This document shows, one piece after another, positions 42,906-52,587 of a DNA stretch of 64,000 bases. A model generated the notes under the pieces. The model was given only the letters and a program-made list of their open reading frames with translations. It was not told the DNA's origin and made no database searches. Origin of the DNA: Corynebacterium casei LMG S-19264 (GTDB lineage Bacteria > Actinomycetota > Actinomycetes > Mycobacteriales > Mycobacteriaceae); assembly GCF_000550785.1 (NCBI RefSeq), contig NZ_CP004350.1, forward strand, positions 414,009-478,008, written 5' to 3'. How positions within the stretch are numbered: position 1 is the first letter of the stretch; each line of letters begins with the position of its first letter. Both the position numbers and the translations under genes were made by a program.

Positions 42906-44621
42906 TTACTTGTTTTGCTTCTCCAAGAGGTTGATCAGATCCTGCTGGACTTCGCGGCGGCGGATCTTGCCCAGCTGGTCCTTAGCCAGGGCTTCGAAGT
43001 GGTAGAAAGTGCGTGGAACCTTGTAGCGGGTCAGGCGCTCGCGGGAGAATTCCTTGAGGCCCTCGGGATCCAATGCGGCGCCATCGCGAAGGGCTACGCA
43101 CGCAACGACATCCTCGGAGCCGTCCTCGCGTGGGCGGCCCACCACGGCTGCTTCTTCCACATCTGGGTGGGAGAGAAGTGCTTCTTCAACCTCAGCTGGA
43201 TATACATTGAAACCACCAGTGATGATGACTTCCTTCAAGCGTGCAACCAGGCGGATGAAACCGTCTTCTTCCATGATTCCCAAGTCGCCGGTGCGGAACC
43301 AGCCATTGTGGAAGGCCTGCTCTGTTGCCTCCGGGTTGTTGAGGTAGCCCTTGAAAACCTGTGGGCCGCGGGCGATGATTTCGCCTTCCTCACCATCCGG
43401 CATGATTTCATCCGGGTTCTCTGGATTAACAATGCGGATTTCCGTATCGGGGAAAGGGATGCCCACGTAGCCAGGACGGCGGCTATCAGTCATTGGGTTG
43501 CCAATAAGAATTGGGGAAGTCTCTGTTAAGCCAAAGCCCTCAACCAGGCGGCCTTGGGTGAGCTCTTCCCAGTCCTCCACGGTGGAAACCGGAAGAGAGG
43601 CAGCGCCAGAGAATGCACTGCGGATGCCCTTAATAGCAATGCCTTTGTCCTTGGCTGCTTCCACGATTCGGCTGTAGAGCGTTGGCACGCCCGGAACCCA
43701 GGTTGGGGTGCGCTTTTTCATGATGTCCATGATGAGTGGAATCTGCGGGGAGGGGAGAAGGACCAGCTCGCCGCCGATGAACTGCGCCAAGGTGAGGTTC
43801 ATGGTCAGGCCATAAGCGTGGAAGAACGGCAGCGCTGCCAGCATGCGCTCATCGGAATCACCCAACTCTGGAACCCAAGCCTTGCCCTGCGCGATATTGG
43901 CAAAGAGAGAGCCGTGGGTAAGTTCGGCGCCCTTGGGCTGGCCCGTGGTGCCGGAGGTGTACATAACCACGGCGGTGGTGTCCGTGGTGACTGATGGCTC
44001 AGATTCAATATCGCTGCCGTCGCCACCAATGGCGTTGCCAATCAAAGTGTCCCAGGGAACTGAATTGCGGGCTTCGCCGGAGAGCTGATCGCGCTTTGCC
44101 TTAAGCGGTGGAACCGGAATGCGTAGGGCAATCTGCTGCAACGTGGGCATCGCGTCAATCATGTTGACGGAAATAACGGTCTCTAAGTCAGTCGTTCCGC
44201 GCAGTTTCTCCAGGGTTGGTGCTGCTTTATCCCACGCAATAGCAATGCGGGCACCGTGATCCTTAAAGAGTTTTTCCAGCTCGGGCGCGGTGTACAGCGG
44301 GTTGTGCTCAACTACCGATGCGCCCAGCTTGAGCACGGCATAAAAGGCGGCGACGTGCTGCGGGCAGTTCGGCAGAACCATTGCTACGCGGTCGCCCGGG
44401 CGTACGCCGAAAGCCTTCAAGCCGGCGGCCGCGCGGCGAACCTGACGGTCCAGATCTGCATAAGATTGGCTGCGGCCAAAGAAGCTCAACGCCGACTTGT
44501 GGCCATTAATTGCCAGGTTGTTGTCATAGACGTCCAGCAAGGTGGTGTCGCCGTAGTCTAAGGAATGGGGAGTCCATTCAGGGTAGTGCTGAAGCCAAGT
44601 TTTATTTTCTGTAGCAGACAT
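42906..44621 (-). CDS. fadD: Long-chain fatty acid-CoA ligase (FadD-like), array copy 3
   Basis: 571 residues, start MSATENKTWLQHYPEW with GAAGGA upstream. Motifs: VVMYTSGTTGQPKGAELTHG, EGFGLTETSPIL, NGWFRTGDLGIMEEDG, ARLKEVIITGGFNVYPAEV and DQLGKIRRREV. It is the first of the three tandem copies in transcription order. It is slightly more diverged (FGLTET rather than YGLTET, a TAPELEKLFKDHG segment) and so is probably the older split. Role: ATP-dependent acyl-CoA formation from free fatty acids, feeding beta-oxidation or lipid and mycolate assembly. Confidence 0.92.
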   Translation of the reverse strand: MSATENKTWLQHYPEWTPHSLDYGDTTLLDVYDNNLAINGHKSALSFFGRSQSYADLDRQVRRAAAGLKAFGVRPGDRVAMVLPNCPQHVAAFYAVLKLGASVVEHNPLYTAPELEKLFKDHGARIAIAWDKAAPTLEKLRGTTDLETVISVNMIDAMPTLQQIALRIPVPPLKAKRDQLSGEARNSVPWDTLIGNAIGGDGSDIESEPSVTTDTTAVVMYTSGTTGQPKGAELTHGSLFANIAQGKAWVPELGDSDERMLAALPFFHAYGLTMNLTLAQFIGGELVLLPSPQIPLIMDIMKKRTPTWVPGVPTLYSRIVEAAKDKGIAIKGIRSAFSGAASLPVSTVEDWEELTQGRLVEGFGLTETSPILIGNPMTDSRRPGYVGIPFPDTEIRIVNPENPDEIMPDGEEGEIIARGPQVFKGYLNNPEATEQAFHNGWFRTGDLGIMEEDGFIRLVARLKEVIITGGFNVYPAEVEEALLSHPDVEEAAVVGRPREDGSEDVVACVALRDGAALDPEGLKEFSRERLTRYKVPRTFYHFEALAKDQLGKIRRREVQQDLINLLEKQNK

Positions 44622-44830
44622 TTAATCCTTCTAATCTCATATTGAAATCAAAGTATTGAGCAGCGCAGGATGGACTGTGGGGCACGATCTGCCACACACC
44701 ATACCGTTGGTTACGTAAGGGTTTATTGCGTCCAGTGTAGCTACTTAAACTTGAGGATTCCCTCAGTAGCGAAGGTAAAATACATCACGCATTAAACTGT
44801 TTCTCGAATAAATCAAGTTTATTTTCACAA

Positions 44831-45346
44831 CTACGGTGTGCGCTCATTGAATATGTCGCGGGCATCAATGTCGATGAGCTTGAGCAATGCATCGTGAGCA
44901 ATGCGGTACTTGATGCCCAGCTTGCCGCCGCCGATGATGTAGGACTCTTCATTCAACCGGGAAGAATCCCCGACCACCCCAAGACCGTCTGGCAAACCGA
45001 TAGGCCCGACGCTGTCGCGTTCCATCTGCGTCAATGCCAGCGCATCATCCATCGGCATGAAAGATGCTTTTCCACCCAGGGCTCGTTTCATGCCCTTGTT
45101 ATCCAAGGTGTGGGTTGCTGGCACCAGCACTAGATAAGGTGCGCGCTCGCCGTTGCTTTTGACGGATACAACAATGGAATTGATGCTCTGGCTTGCAGAA
45201 ACATCGTATTTCTCCATAAAAGATGCGGTATCAGAAACATCCGGGTTCATCGTGATGACTTCGACAATGTTATCTGGAGCGTTGTCTGGTTTCGCAGCGG
45301 GGTTATTGGCGGAATCGGTGGCGGTGCTGTTTTCAGGCTGGCTCAT
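44831..45346 (-). CDS. YbaK/EbsC-type aminoacyl-tRNA deacylase-like protein
   Basis: 171 residues. The first 45 are polar (Ala/Asn/Pro-rich). The rest fits the YbaK/ProX editing fold: SASQSINSIVVSVKSNGERA (the conserved Lys strand), PYLVLVPATHTLDNKGMKRA, MDDALALTQMERDSVGPIGL (the VGPIGLP motif) and the late SYIIGGGKLGIKYRI strand. Members clear mischarged Cys- or Ala-tRNA(Pro); the exact substrate is not predictable. It is divergent from mshA with about 60 bp between starts. Confidence 0.75.
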   Translation of the reverse strand: MSQPENSTATDSANNPAAKPDNAPDNIVEVITMNPDVSDTASFMEKYDVSASQSINSIVVSVKSNGERAPYLVLVPATHTLDNKGMKRALGGKASFMPMDDALALTQMERDSVGPIGLPDGLGVVGDSSRLNEESYIIGGGKLGIKYRIAHDALLKLIDIDARDIFNERTP

Positions 45347-45406
45347 GCGGCTTAGATTCTTTCACTCAAGGTGTATGGGGCGTAGTGAAAGTCTAGGATG
45401 TCCGGT

Positions 45407-46675
45407 ATGAGAGTCGCCATGATTGCAATGCATACCTCGCCAATTGCCCAGCCTGGCTCCGGTGACGCTGGCGGGATGAACGTCTACGTGCTGTCCATTG
45501 CAACGCAGTTGGCGCGCAAGGGCGTGGACGTGGATATTTTCACGCGCGCGACCCGTCCGAGCCAGGGCGAGATTGTGGAGATTGAGCCGCACCTGCGCGT
45601 CATTAACATTGTGGCGGGTCCTTTTGAGGGCCTGAGCAAAGAAGAGCTGCCAACGCAGTTGGCGGCGTTTTCTGGTGGCATGGTGCAGTTTATTAAGTGC
45701 AATAACTTGTTCTATGATCTCATCCACTCCCACTATTGGCTCTCGGGCCAGGTGGGCTGGCTGTTGCGTGATTTGTGGGGCATTCCCTTCGTGCACACGG
45801 CACACACCCTGGCGGCGGTGAAGAATGCTTACCGGGCTGCCGATGATTCCCCGGAGTCGGAAGCGCGACGTATCTGTGAGCAGCAGCTGTCAGATAATGC
45901 GGATGTCATGGTGGTCAACACTGAGGATGAAAAGCGCGAGCTGATCGCGCATTATGATGCGCAGGAATGCCACATTGATGTGATCACTCCTGGCGCGGAC
46001 ACGGATCTCTTTACTCCCGGCACCGACCGCAATACTGAGCGTAGTCGCCGTGAATTAGGTATTCCGCTGCACACCAAAGTTGTGGCATTCGTGGGCCGAT
46101 TGCAGAAGTTCAAGGGCCCAGAGGTGCTCATTCGCGCAACGGCAGAATTGTTTAAGCGTGACCCGCACCGAAATCTCCGTGTGGTTATTTGTGGTGGGGC
46201 ATCGGGTGAGGCGTCGAACGTGCAAAGCTACCACGAACTAGCGCGTGAGCTGGGCGTTACCCACCGCATTCGTTTCCTTGATGCCCGCCCGCCGCAGGAG
46301 CTAGTTGCGGTGTATCAGGCTGCGGATATTGTTGCGGTGCCAAGTTACAACGAGTCTTTTGGTCTGGTAGCTATGGAAGCCCAGGCCACCGGTACGCCTG
46401 TTGTTGCTGCGCGCGTGGGCGGTTTGCCGATTGCCGTTGACCACAATGTCACGGGCTTGCTTATTGATGGCCACGATCCCGCAACCTGGGCTGATTCGCT
46501 GGGAGAGCTGCTCGATGATGACGAACGGCGCATCGCCATGGGCGAGGAAGCCGTGGGGCATGCGGCGAAGTTTAGTTGGGCTGCCTCGGCGCAGGACCTG
46601 TTGAAGGTCTACGAAGAAGCAACCAAGCTGGACATGTCTGAATGCCACGGCCCGCGCCAAGCTGCCGGAATCTAA
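45407..46675 (+). CDS. mshA: D-inositol-3-phosphate glycosyltransferase, first step of mycothiol synthesis
   Basis: 422 residues from ATG 45407 ([20 protein letters not shown]), which aligns with the C. glutamicum start; AGGA is eight bases upstream. It is a GT4/GT-B enzyme: N-terminal Gly-rich loop [49 protein letters not shown] and the E-x7-E catalytic segment [19 protein letters not shown]. It joins GlcNAc from UDP-GlcNAc to 1-L-myo-inositol-1-phosphate in the cytoplasm. Followed 62 bp later by gpmA, as in other corynebacteria. Confidence 0.96.
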   Translation: MRVAMIAMHTSPIAQPGSGDAGGMNVYVLSIATQLARKGVDVDIFTRATRPSQGEIVEIEPHLRVINIVAGPFEGLSKEELPTQLAAFSGGMVQFIKCNNLFYDLIHSHYWLSGQVGWLLRDLWGIPFVHTAHTLAAVKNAYRAADDSPESEARRICEQQLSDNADVMVVNTEDEKRELIAHYDAQECHIDVITPGADTDLFTPGTDRNTERSRRELGIPLHTKVVAFVGRLQKFKGPEVLIRATAELFKRDPHRNLRVVICGGASGEASNVQSYHELARELGVTHRIRFLDARPPQELVAVYQAADIVAVPSYNESFGLVAMEAQATGTPVVAARVGGLPIAVDHNVTGLLIDGHDPATWADSLGELLDDDERRIAMGEEAVGHAAKFSWAASAQDLLKVYEEATKLDMSECHGPRQAAGI

Positions 46676-46737
46676 AGCTTTTTAAATCACAAATATTAAA
46701 GGCGCGTTAAGCATCGTTTCGTGGCATGCTTGAGGGC

Positions 46738-47484
46738 ATGACTAACGGAAAGCTAATTCTTTTACGCCATGGCCAGTCCAAGTGGAATGAATCCAACCAG
46801 TTCACCGGCTGGGTTGATGTTGATTTGACCGAAAAGGGCGAGGCCGAGGCCAAGCGTGGCGGTGAGATGTTGGTAGAAAACAACATTTTGCCTTCTGTTG
46901 TGTACACCTCCTTGTTGCGCCGTGCGATCCGCACCGCCAACATTTCCCTCAATGCAGCGGATCGTCACTGGATTCCAGTCATCCGTGACTGGCGTTTGAA
47001 TGAGCGCCACTACGGTGCGCTGCAGGGGCTGAACAAGGCAGAGACCAAGGATAAGTACGGTGATGAGCAGTTCATGGAGTGGCGTCGTTCTTACGGCACC
47101 CCGCCGCCAGAGCTTGCCGATGACGCTGAGTACTCCCAGGCCGAAGACGTTCGTTATGCACACCTGGATACCGTCCCGCGCACCGAGTGCCTTAAGGATG
47201 TTGTTGAGCGTTTCATTCCTTACTTCAAGGAAGAAATTCTGCCTCGCGCCCAGCGCGGCGAGACCGTCTTGGTAGCGGCCCATGGCAACTCTTTGCGTGC
47301 ACTGGTGAAGTACTTGGACAACATCTCCGATGATGACATTGCGGAACTCAACATCCCAACCGGCATTCCACTGGTGTATGAAATCACCGAATCCGGCGAG
47401 GTTGTCAACCCAGGCGGTACCTACCTGGACCCAGAAGCAGCAGCAGCTGGCGCTGCAGCAGTCGCAGCGCAGGGCGGCAAGTAA
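46738..47484 (+). CDS. gpmA: 2,3-bisphosphoglycerate-dependent phosphoglycerate mutase
   Basis: 248 residues from ATG 46738 ([20 protein letters not shown]); an ATG four codons earlier is less like the family. The phosphohistidine is in LLRHGQS, with the partner motifs [24 protein letters not shown] and [16 protein letters not shown] holding the second His. It interconverts 3- and 2-phosphoglycerate in glycolysis. It lies between mshA and senX3-regX3, a conserved actinobacterial order. Confidence 0.97.
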   Translation: MTNGKLILLRHGQSKWNESNQFTGWVDVDLTEKGEAEAKRGGEMLVENNILPSVVYTSLLRRAIRTANISLNAADRHWIPVIRDWRLNERHYGALQGLNKAETKDKYGDEQFMEWRRSYGTPPPELADDAEYSQAEDVRYAHLDTVPRTECLKDVVERFIPYFKEEILPRAQRGETVLVAAHGNSLRALVKYLDNISDDDIAELNIPTGIPLVYEITESGEVVNPGGTYLDPEAAAAGAAAVAAQGGK

Positions 47485-47506
47485 AAGAAGTTTCAGCTGG
47501 CACAAA

Positions 47507-47538
47507 CACCCCAGGGAGCGCATAATTTCCCTGGGGTG
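47507..47538 (+). terminator. Hairpin after gpmA
   Basis: CACCCCAGGGA (47507-47517) pairs perfectly with TCCCTGGGGTG (47528-47538) over a 10-base loop. There is no T-run, so termination may be partial or factor-dependent. Confidence 0.5.
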
Positions 47539-47614
47539 CTTCAGTGCCCAGGGCTTCGGGCCAAAGAGATTGAGCCCTGAAGAGTTCTAGCCTTTTACCT
47601 GAGTAGGAGAAATA

Positions 47615-48868
47615 GTGGCAACGGCAATTGCATTCATCGCAGGCATCATCGTCTGCCTCATTGCAATGCCGGTTTTCCGATTCATCCAACGCCGGGTCTT
47701 AAGCTCCCGGCAATCCAGCTCGATTGAAGCTAACCAGGTCACCACCGTGAGCCAGGTGCTGCACTTGGCTATTCAAGGCGCTCCGACTGGCGTGACAGTG
47801 GTGGACCAATCCGGGGATGTCATTTTGTCTAATCCGGCGGCACACGAGATGACGATTGTGCATGACCGCTCCATCAACCCTGAGCTGTGGCGCGTTGCCG
47901 AAAAAGTCTTTGATGATAAAGAAGAGCGCATCATTGACCATTCCATTTCCAAACGCCGCACCGGCAACCGAGTGCTGCAGATTCGCGCACTGGTTAAACC
48001 GCTAACGCTTATTGATGACCGCTTTGTCATTATCTTCGCCACAGATGAATCTGAATACGCGCGCATGGAATCAGCGCGCCGTGACTTTGTGGCCAACGTG
48101 TCCCACGAACTCAAGACACCCGTTGGCGGTATCGCTTTGCTGGCGGAAGCGCTGCTGGATTCTCCCGAAGATCCGGAGCATGTCGAATACTTCGGCTCGC
48201 GCGTGCAAAAAGAGGCCTACCGCATGGCGGATATGGTCAATGAGCTCATCGCACTATCCAAGCTGCAGGGCGCCGAGGCACTCCCAGAATTGGAACCAGT
48301 ATCCGTGGATGCGATTGTGAATGAAGCAATCATCCGCAACCAGCTGACCGCCGAATCCCATGAAATTCAGATCACTCGTGGCATGAGCGTTGACGCTTTG
48401 GTTGAGGGTGACAAGGCACTGCTGGTGACCGCAGTTTCCAATCTAATTGCCAACGCGGTGCACTACTCACCAGAGGCAATGCCGGTATCCATCTCCCAAA
48501 AGCGCATCAATGATGACATCGTTGCCATCCGCGTCACGGACCGCGGAATTGGTATCGCTCCTGAGGATCAAGCGCGTGTGTTTGAACGCTTTTTCCGTGT
48601 TGATAAAGCCCGATCGCGGCAAACTGGCGGAACTGGCCTAGGATTGGCAATAGTAAAGCACGTTGTTGCAAACCACGGCGGAAACATTAAATTGTGGTCT
48701 CGTCTTGGCACTGGATCAACATTTACAATTGAACTTCCTATTTATCACGAACCAAAGCCTGAAAAGATTCCGGCGGCGACAGATAATGAACATGAGAAGT
48801 CTCCGAAGGCTGACTTGCACTCTGCGGTAGCTCGGGCAGCTTCTCGTCGAAAGGATAAAACCTCATGA
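47615..48868 (+). CDS. senX3: Phosphate-sensing-type histidine kinase SenX3
   Basis: 417 residues, GTG start after GTAGGAGA. One N-terminal membrane segment (AIAFIAGIIVCLIAMPVFRF) leads to a PAS-like domain (LAIQGAPTGVTVVDQSGDVI). The dimerisation box with the phosphorylated His is NVSHELKTPVGG, and the ATPase shows SNLIANAVHYSPEA (N box), DRGIGIAPED and GTGLGLAIVKHVV. The C-terminal tail of about 30 residues is polar. It pairs with RegX3; in mycobacteria the pair responds to phosphate limitation. Its stop overlaps the regX3 start by four bases (ATGA). Confidence 0.95.
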   Translation: MATAIAFIAGIIVCLIAMPVFRFIQRRVLSSRQSSSIEANQVTTVSQVLHLAIQGAPTGVTVVDQSGDVILSNPAAHEMTIVHDRSINPELWRVAEKVFDDKEERIIDHSISKRRTGNRVLQIRALVKPLTLIDDRFVIIFATDESEYARMESARRDFVANVSHELKTPVGGIALLAEALLDSPEDPEHVEYFGSRVQKEAYRMADMVNELIALSKLQGAEALPELEPVSVDAIVNEAIIRNQLTAESHEIQITRGMSVDALVEGDKALLVTAVSNLIANAVHYSPEAMPVSISQKRINDDIVAIRVTDRGIGIAPEDQARVFERFFRVDKARSRQTGGTGLGLAIVKHVVANHGGNIKLWSRLGTGSTFTIELPIYHEPKPEKIPAATDNEHEKSPKADLHSAVARAASRRKDKTS

Positions 48869-49557
48869 CGACTATCCTCATCGTCGAAGACGAAGAATCG
48901 TTGGCAGATCCGCTGGCGTTCCTTCTCCGAAAAGAGGGGTTTGATCCCATCGTGGCGCACGATGGCAAAACCGCACTCGCTGAGTTTGGCCGCCACGACG
49001 TGGACATCGTACTGCTGGATCTGATGCTGCCCGGAATGTCAGGAACCGATGTGTGCAAGCAACTGCGTGCTACTTCTTCGGTTCCCGTGATTATGGTGAC
49101 CGCCCGTGATTCTGAAATCGACAAAGTCGTCGGACTAGAACTCGGCGCCGATGACTATGTCACCAAGCCATACTCCTCCCGCGAACTCATTGCTCGTATT
49201 CGCGCGGTGCTGCGTCGCGGCGGCGAAGCAGTCGAAGCCGATGAAGAATTTGATGACCAGATTCTCGAAGGCGGACGCGTGCGCATGGACGTCGAACGCC
49301 ACACCGTCTCCGTCGACGGCGAAGCAGTCTCCATGCCGCTGAAAGAATTCGACCTTCTAGAGTACCTCCTGCGCAACGCCGGACGCGTACTCACCCGCGG
49401 CCAGCTCATCGACCGCATCTGGGGCGCAGATTACGTCGGCGACACCAAGACCCTAGACGTCCACGTCAAGCGCCTGCGCTCCAAGATCGAATCCGAACCC
49501 TCACGCCCACAACACCTCGTAACCGTGCGCGGGTTGGGGTATAAGTTCGACGTCTAA
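48865..49557 (+). CDS. regX3: OmpR-family response regulator RegX3
   Basis: 230 residues. The receiver domain has VEDEESLADPLAF, the phospho-acceptor Asp in VLLDLMLPGMSG, MVTARD and the Lys in DDYVTKPYS. The C-terminal winged-helix DNA-binding domain (about 130-230) shows LKEFDLLEYLLRNAGRVLTR, RIWGADYVGDTKTLDVHVKR and VRGLGYKFDV. It is translationally coupled to senX3. It regulates phosphate uptake and related genes in actinobacteria; ppx two genes downstream fits a polyphosphate/phosphate theme. Confidence 0.96.
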   Translation: MTTILIVEDEESLADPLAFLLRKEGFDPIVAHDGKTALAEFGRHDVDIVLLDLMLPGMSGTDVCKQLRATSSVPVIMVTARDSEIDKVVGLELGADDYVTKPYSSRELIARIRAVLRRGGEAVEADEEFDDQILEGGRVRMDVERHTVSVDGEAVSMPLKEFDLLEYLLRNAGRVLTRGQLIDRIWGADYVGDTKTLDVHVKRLRSKIESEPSRPQHLVTVRGLGYKFDV

Positions 49558-49762
49558 ATAGTTGGATAAGTAGTCTCGATAGCGATCAGAAAGATCTCAT
49601 TAAGTCGTGCACCGTACCCCATTGAAATTCTAAAGAGGTTAGGCTAGTCTTAATTCTATTCTAGGTTGGTGATTCTTCATAGGGGCGCTGACCGGGGATA
49701 ACCGTTGAAGTTGGGCTCAAACTGAGTCCAACTAAATCTTATTTCGGTAAGGGGAATCGAAA

Positions 49763-50434
49763 ATGAAGTCAATTCAAGGCTTGATTACGGGGGTGGCGAT
49801 AGTGGCCCTTGCGGTAATTGGGGCTCCTGTGGCCAGTGCCGCGCCTGTCACAGGTGCTGAGGCTGCAAAACAAGTTGTACTTGAACAATTCAGGGAAAAC
49901 CTAGCTGAAGCATCGGAAGCTGGAGATGCTGAAGCAGCTGAAAGTGTTGAGTCGTTTGACTCATTGACACGGCAGCAGAGATCGGAACTGGCCGAGCTGC
50001 TTACCGGAGAGCGTACATGGGAACCTTCCACGAATCTTGACGAGGAAATTGTAGTGGAACGCGGTGTGGTACCTCGTGCAGCGGCCGCTGCGACTCAATC
50101 TCGGACGATTTGGTATACCAGCGCATTTACATTTGCGGGTATTAAAGTTACTGAAACAAAGGTGACTGGTCGGTATACTGCACAGGGTAGTTCTGCAAAG
50201 AGAATTCTCTCGAATTCTTGTACTGTAGTTCGGAATTTTCAGCCGTTTACCAACGTTAACACTAACCAATCTGCTTCTTACGTAAACGGGAAAAATGCAG
50301 TTTTTGATTGTCGTGTTCGAGTGCAGAGAGGAATTCCTACCGCCTGGGGTACCATTGACTGGTCTACCAAAGAACAGGTTCAAACTGTTTCGGGGAGTGG
50401 ATACGGAACTGTAGTAAGTCGAGGATGGAGATAG
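49763..50434 (+). CDS. Exported protein with propeptide-like region, candidate secreted effector precursor
   Basis: 223 residues, ATG after a purine-rich AAGGGGAATCGAAA. The signal peptide is MKSIQGLITGVAIVALAVIG, cleaved near ASAAP (about residue 27). A ~75-residue acidic helical pro-like region contains DSLTRQQRSELAELLTGERT, matching in style and place MEELQSAADLLNAEEQ of the exported protein at 34099. After an Ala/Arg-rich joint (VPRAAAAATQSRT) comes a ~110-residue beta-rich tail with two Cys, many Thr/Ser and a basic end (SRGWR). It is followed by an overlapping or closely spaced small membrane protein. AT-rich against the surrounding core genes, hence probably acquired. No family recognised. 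Confidence 0.65.
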   Translation: MKSIQGLITGVAIVALAVIGAPVASAAPVTGAEAAKQVVLEQFRENLAEASEAGDAEAAESVESFDSLTRQQRSELAELLTGERTWEPSTNLDEEIVVERGVVPRAAAAATQSRTIWYTSAFTFAGIKVTETKVTGRYTAQGSSAKRILSNSCTVVRNFQPFTNVNTNQSASYVNGKNAVFDCRVRVQRGIPTAWGTIDWSTKEQVQTVSGSGYGTVVSRGWR

Positions 50435-50439
50435 AAAGC

Positions 50440-50655
50440 ATGAATCCGCTAATCCCTTCGGTACTGGACGGATTGATGATGGCCTTGGTTGTCCTTGCTT
50501 TTGCTTTGGCGATATGGGCGATAGTCGAGCTTGTACGAGAAAAGGGTAGACCTCGGCATGCAGTGGTTCGGTTGATTTTAATAATCTTAGTGCCTCTGAT
50601 CGGTGCAGGAGTATCTCTGTATTGGGCCAGGGTAACCCGACACGCAAACCTTTAA
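50440..50655 (+). CDS. Small two-helix membrane protein, possible partner of the exported protein
   Basis: 71 residues from ATG 50440 (MNPLIPSVLDGLMMALVVLA), nine bases after GGAG; an ATG at 50425 overlaps the upstream stop. Two transmembrane helices (GLMMALVVLAFALAIWAIVE and VVRLILIILVPLIGAGVSLY) are joined by a short basic loop (REKGRPRH), with a basic tail. The layout is like PLDc_N-type small proteins and like many bacteriocin immunity proteins. It directly follows the exported-protein gene and shares its terminator. The immunity role is inference. Confidence 0.65.
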   Translation: MNPLIPSVLDGLMMALVVLAFALAIWAIVELVREKGRPRHAVVRLILIILVPLIGAGVSLYWARVTRHANL

Positions 50656-50668
50656 ATCTGCGGATATT

Positions 50669-50703
50669 GCCGGTTGGTAGAAGCTTCTACCAACCGGCCT
50701 TTT
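50669..50703. terminator. Perfect palindromic terminator
   Basis: GCCGGTTGGTAGAAG (50669-50683) is immediately followed by its reverse complement (50684-50698), then CTTTTT. It ends the exported-protein/membrane-protein unit; the stop codon of the opposing gene (50687) lies inside it. Confidence 0.88.
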
Positions 50704-51619
50704 TGCTCGCCGGGTGCAATGGCAACTCGACGTTTACGGTCTTGGCGGCATCGCGAAGCTTGGCACGCTGCTCGCAATGCGCACGAAGAATCTCATAAGA
50801 CTCCTTGCCCAACAACGCGGTGAGTTCTGAAACATGCGAACGCCACATCGGCTCAGGAGAGTTGTGACAGTCAGAGTCCGTGGTGCAATACCAATCAAAG
50901 TCCTCGCCGCCATTGCCCCAACCGCGACGGTCATATTCACCCAAAGTGGTGCGCAGAATCTCCTGGCCATCGGTGCGCTCTTCCCACTCTTCATGACGGC
51001 GGATAGGAAGCTGCCAACACACCTCCGGCTTAACCACGGTTAAATCGTGGACTTCGGCCATAGCCCACTGGTGCAAAGCACAACCCGCACCGGTTGCCCA
51101 GCCAGCACGGTTAGCAAAAATACAAGCGCCATCCAGCACCTTGGTCTTGAGCGCTGGCTCTGGTTCACCATCATCGCCATCGAGCTCATCCCACACCAGC
51201 CACGGCTCAACCTGGAGTGGATCTTCGGCCGCCAAGAACTCGTCTGCCCCCGCAGGGCGGTTTTGCCAGTATTTTGCTGGCATATTCGCAACAGCGTCAT
51301 AGAGCTGATCCCGGTCAGTTTCATCAGCCATGAATGCCCCATGACCACAGCAGCCCACATCAGGATTCTCAGAATCAATACCAAAGCAACGCTCAGTTCC
51401 GAACTGGCAGGTGTAATGCGACTCTAACCAGGTCAAATCCACGGAATAGACGTGGAACTCATCTGCGGGGTCGGTAAATTCAAACCACTCCCTGGGAAAA
51501 TCCGGCGCTAACTCGCGGCCTGCGCGGATGGATGCGGCGGCCGGAGAGATTTCGGGAAAACCAAGGTGAACAGTTTTCGACGATGGTTGGTATTGCTGTA
51601 AAAAATCCGGGCGATTCAC
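50687..51619 (-). CDS. Conserved Cys-rich actinobacterial protein, possible metal-cluster binder
   Basis: 310 residues from GTG 51619 ([20 protein letters not shown]); the frame is open further upstream but that part is antisense to ppx. Cys are grouped: [60 protein letters not shown] and [11 protein letters not shown]. The pattern recalls CxxCxxxxxC metal-site proteins of the YkgJ/DUF3109 sort. Mycobacteria carry a conserved hypothetical gene at the same place between regX3 and ppx. Biochemical function unknown. It is divergent from ppx with about 35 bp between starts. Confidence 0.8.
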   Translation of the reverse strand: MNRPDFLQQYQPSSKTVHLGFPEISPAAASIRAGRELAPDFPREWFEFTDPADEFHVYSVDLTWLESHYTCQFGTERCFGIDSENPDVGCCGHGAFMADETDRDQLYDAVANMPAKYWQNRPAGADEFLAAEDPLQVEPWLVWDELDGDDGEPEPALKTKVLDGACIFANRAGWATGAGCALHQWAMAEVHDLTVVKPEVCWQLPIRRHEEWEERTDGQEILRTTLGEYDRRGWGNGGEDFDWYCTTDSDCHNSPEPMWRSHVSELTALLGKESYEILRAHCEQRAKLRDAAKTVNVELPLHPASKKAGW

Positions 51620-51653
51620 ACTTACCCACGGTAGACCTACTACGCTGTTGGGT

Positions 51654-52583
51654 GTGCGATTAGGTGTATTAGATGTCGGAAGTAATACTGTCCACCTCGT
51701 GGCAGTCAATGCCACCAATGGCGGCCGTCCGACCCCGATGAGTGACTGGAAGACTCCGTTGCGTCTTGTCGAGCAACTGGACAAGGACGGCAACATTCAC
51801 GCCAAAGGTGTGAAGAAGCTTGTCGCCTCCGTCGGCGAGGCTGCTGAGCTGGGCAAAAAGCTCGATTGCGATGAGTTCATTGCCTTCGCTACTTCCGCCG
51901 TGCGTTCCGCGCCGAACTCTGATGAGGTCTTGGACACCGTCGAGAAAGAAACCGGAGTCCGCCTGGAGGTGCTCAGCGGTGAGGAAGAAGCACAACTGAC
52001 CTTCTTGGCTGTGCGTCGTTGGTACGGTTGGTCCGCAGGCCGTGTGACCAACATCGACATCGGCGGTGGCTCGCTTGAGCTATCCACAGGTTCAGACGAG
52101 CACCCAGAGATGGCCTTCTCTCTCGACTTGGGCGCGGGCCGGTTGACCCACAACTGGTTTGATACTGACCCACCGGCGAAGAAGCATGTTCAGGCCCTGC
52201 GTGACTACATCGACGCGGAGCTCGAAGGCCCGGCCTCACAGATGAAGAGCCTGGGCCCTGCTCGCCTGGCTGTTGGCACATCGAAGACGTTGCGTTCATT
52301 GTCGCGCCTGACTGGTTCAGCACCGTCGTCCGCCGGTCCTTTCGTGCAGCGCACGCTGACGGCTGCTGGTTTGCGCCAGCTGATAAACTTTATTTCTCGA
52401 ATGACAGCGGCAGACCGTGCGGATCTGGAGGGCGTAAGCTCTGATAGGTCGCACCAGATTGTTGCTGGTGCCCTCGTGGCTGAAGCTTCTATGCGTGCAT
52501 TAGGCCTAGAAAAGTTGGAAATCTGCCCGTGGGCATTGCGTGAAGGCGTAATTTTGCGCCGGACTGACAAGGGACTGGATTAA
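51654..52583 (+). CDS. ppx: Exopolyphosphatase / Ppx-GppA family phosphatase
   Basis: 309 residues from GTG 51654 ([20 protein letters not shown]); TTG 51648 is an alternative. It has the actin-like ATPase-fold motifs [13 protein letters not shown] (phosphate 1) and [15 protein letters not shown] (phosphate 2), plus the conserved Glu in [17 protein letters not shown] and [14 protein letters not shown]. This is the short actinobacterial form without the C-terminal HD domain of E. coli Ppx. It releases phosphate from polyphosphate or hydrolyses pppGpp-type substrates. Upstream senX3-regX3 fits phosphate physiology. The next gene starts 4 bp after the stop. Confidence 0.93.
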   Translation: MRLGVLDVGSNTVHLVAVNATNGGRPTPMSDWKTPLRLVEQLDKDGNIHAKGVKKLVASVGEAAELGKKLDCDEFIAFATSAVRSAPNSDEVLDTVEKETGVRLEVLSGEEEAQLTFLAVRRWYGWSAGRVTNIDIGGGSLELSTGSDEHPEMAFSLDLGAGRLTHNWFDTDPPAKKHVQALRDYIDAELEGPASQMKSLGPARLAVGTSKTLRSLSRLTGSAPSSAGPFVQRTLTAAGLRQLINFISRMTAADRADLEGVSSDRSHQIVAGALVAEASMRALGLEKLEICPWALREGVILRRTDKGLD

Positions 52584-52587
52584 GAAC

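Noticed and set aside
42737-42934. 65-codon forward frame between ligase copies 2 and 3
   Set aside because: Overlaps the end of copy 3 antisense, no homology, low-complexity tail.
49710-49732. Hairpin GTTGGGCTC/GAGTCCAAC upstream of the exported protein at 49763
   Set aside because: One mismatch, no T-run, 30 bp before the start; could be a leader hairpin but the evidence is too thin to list.
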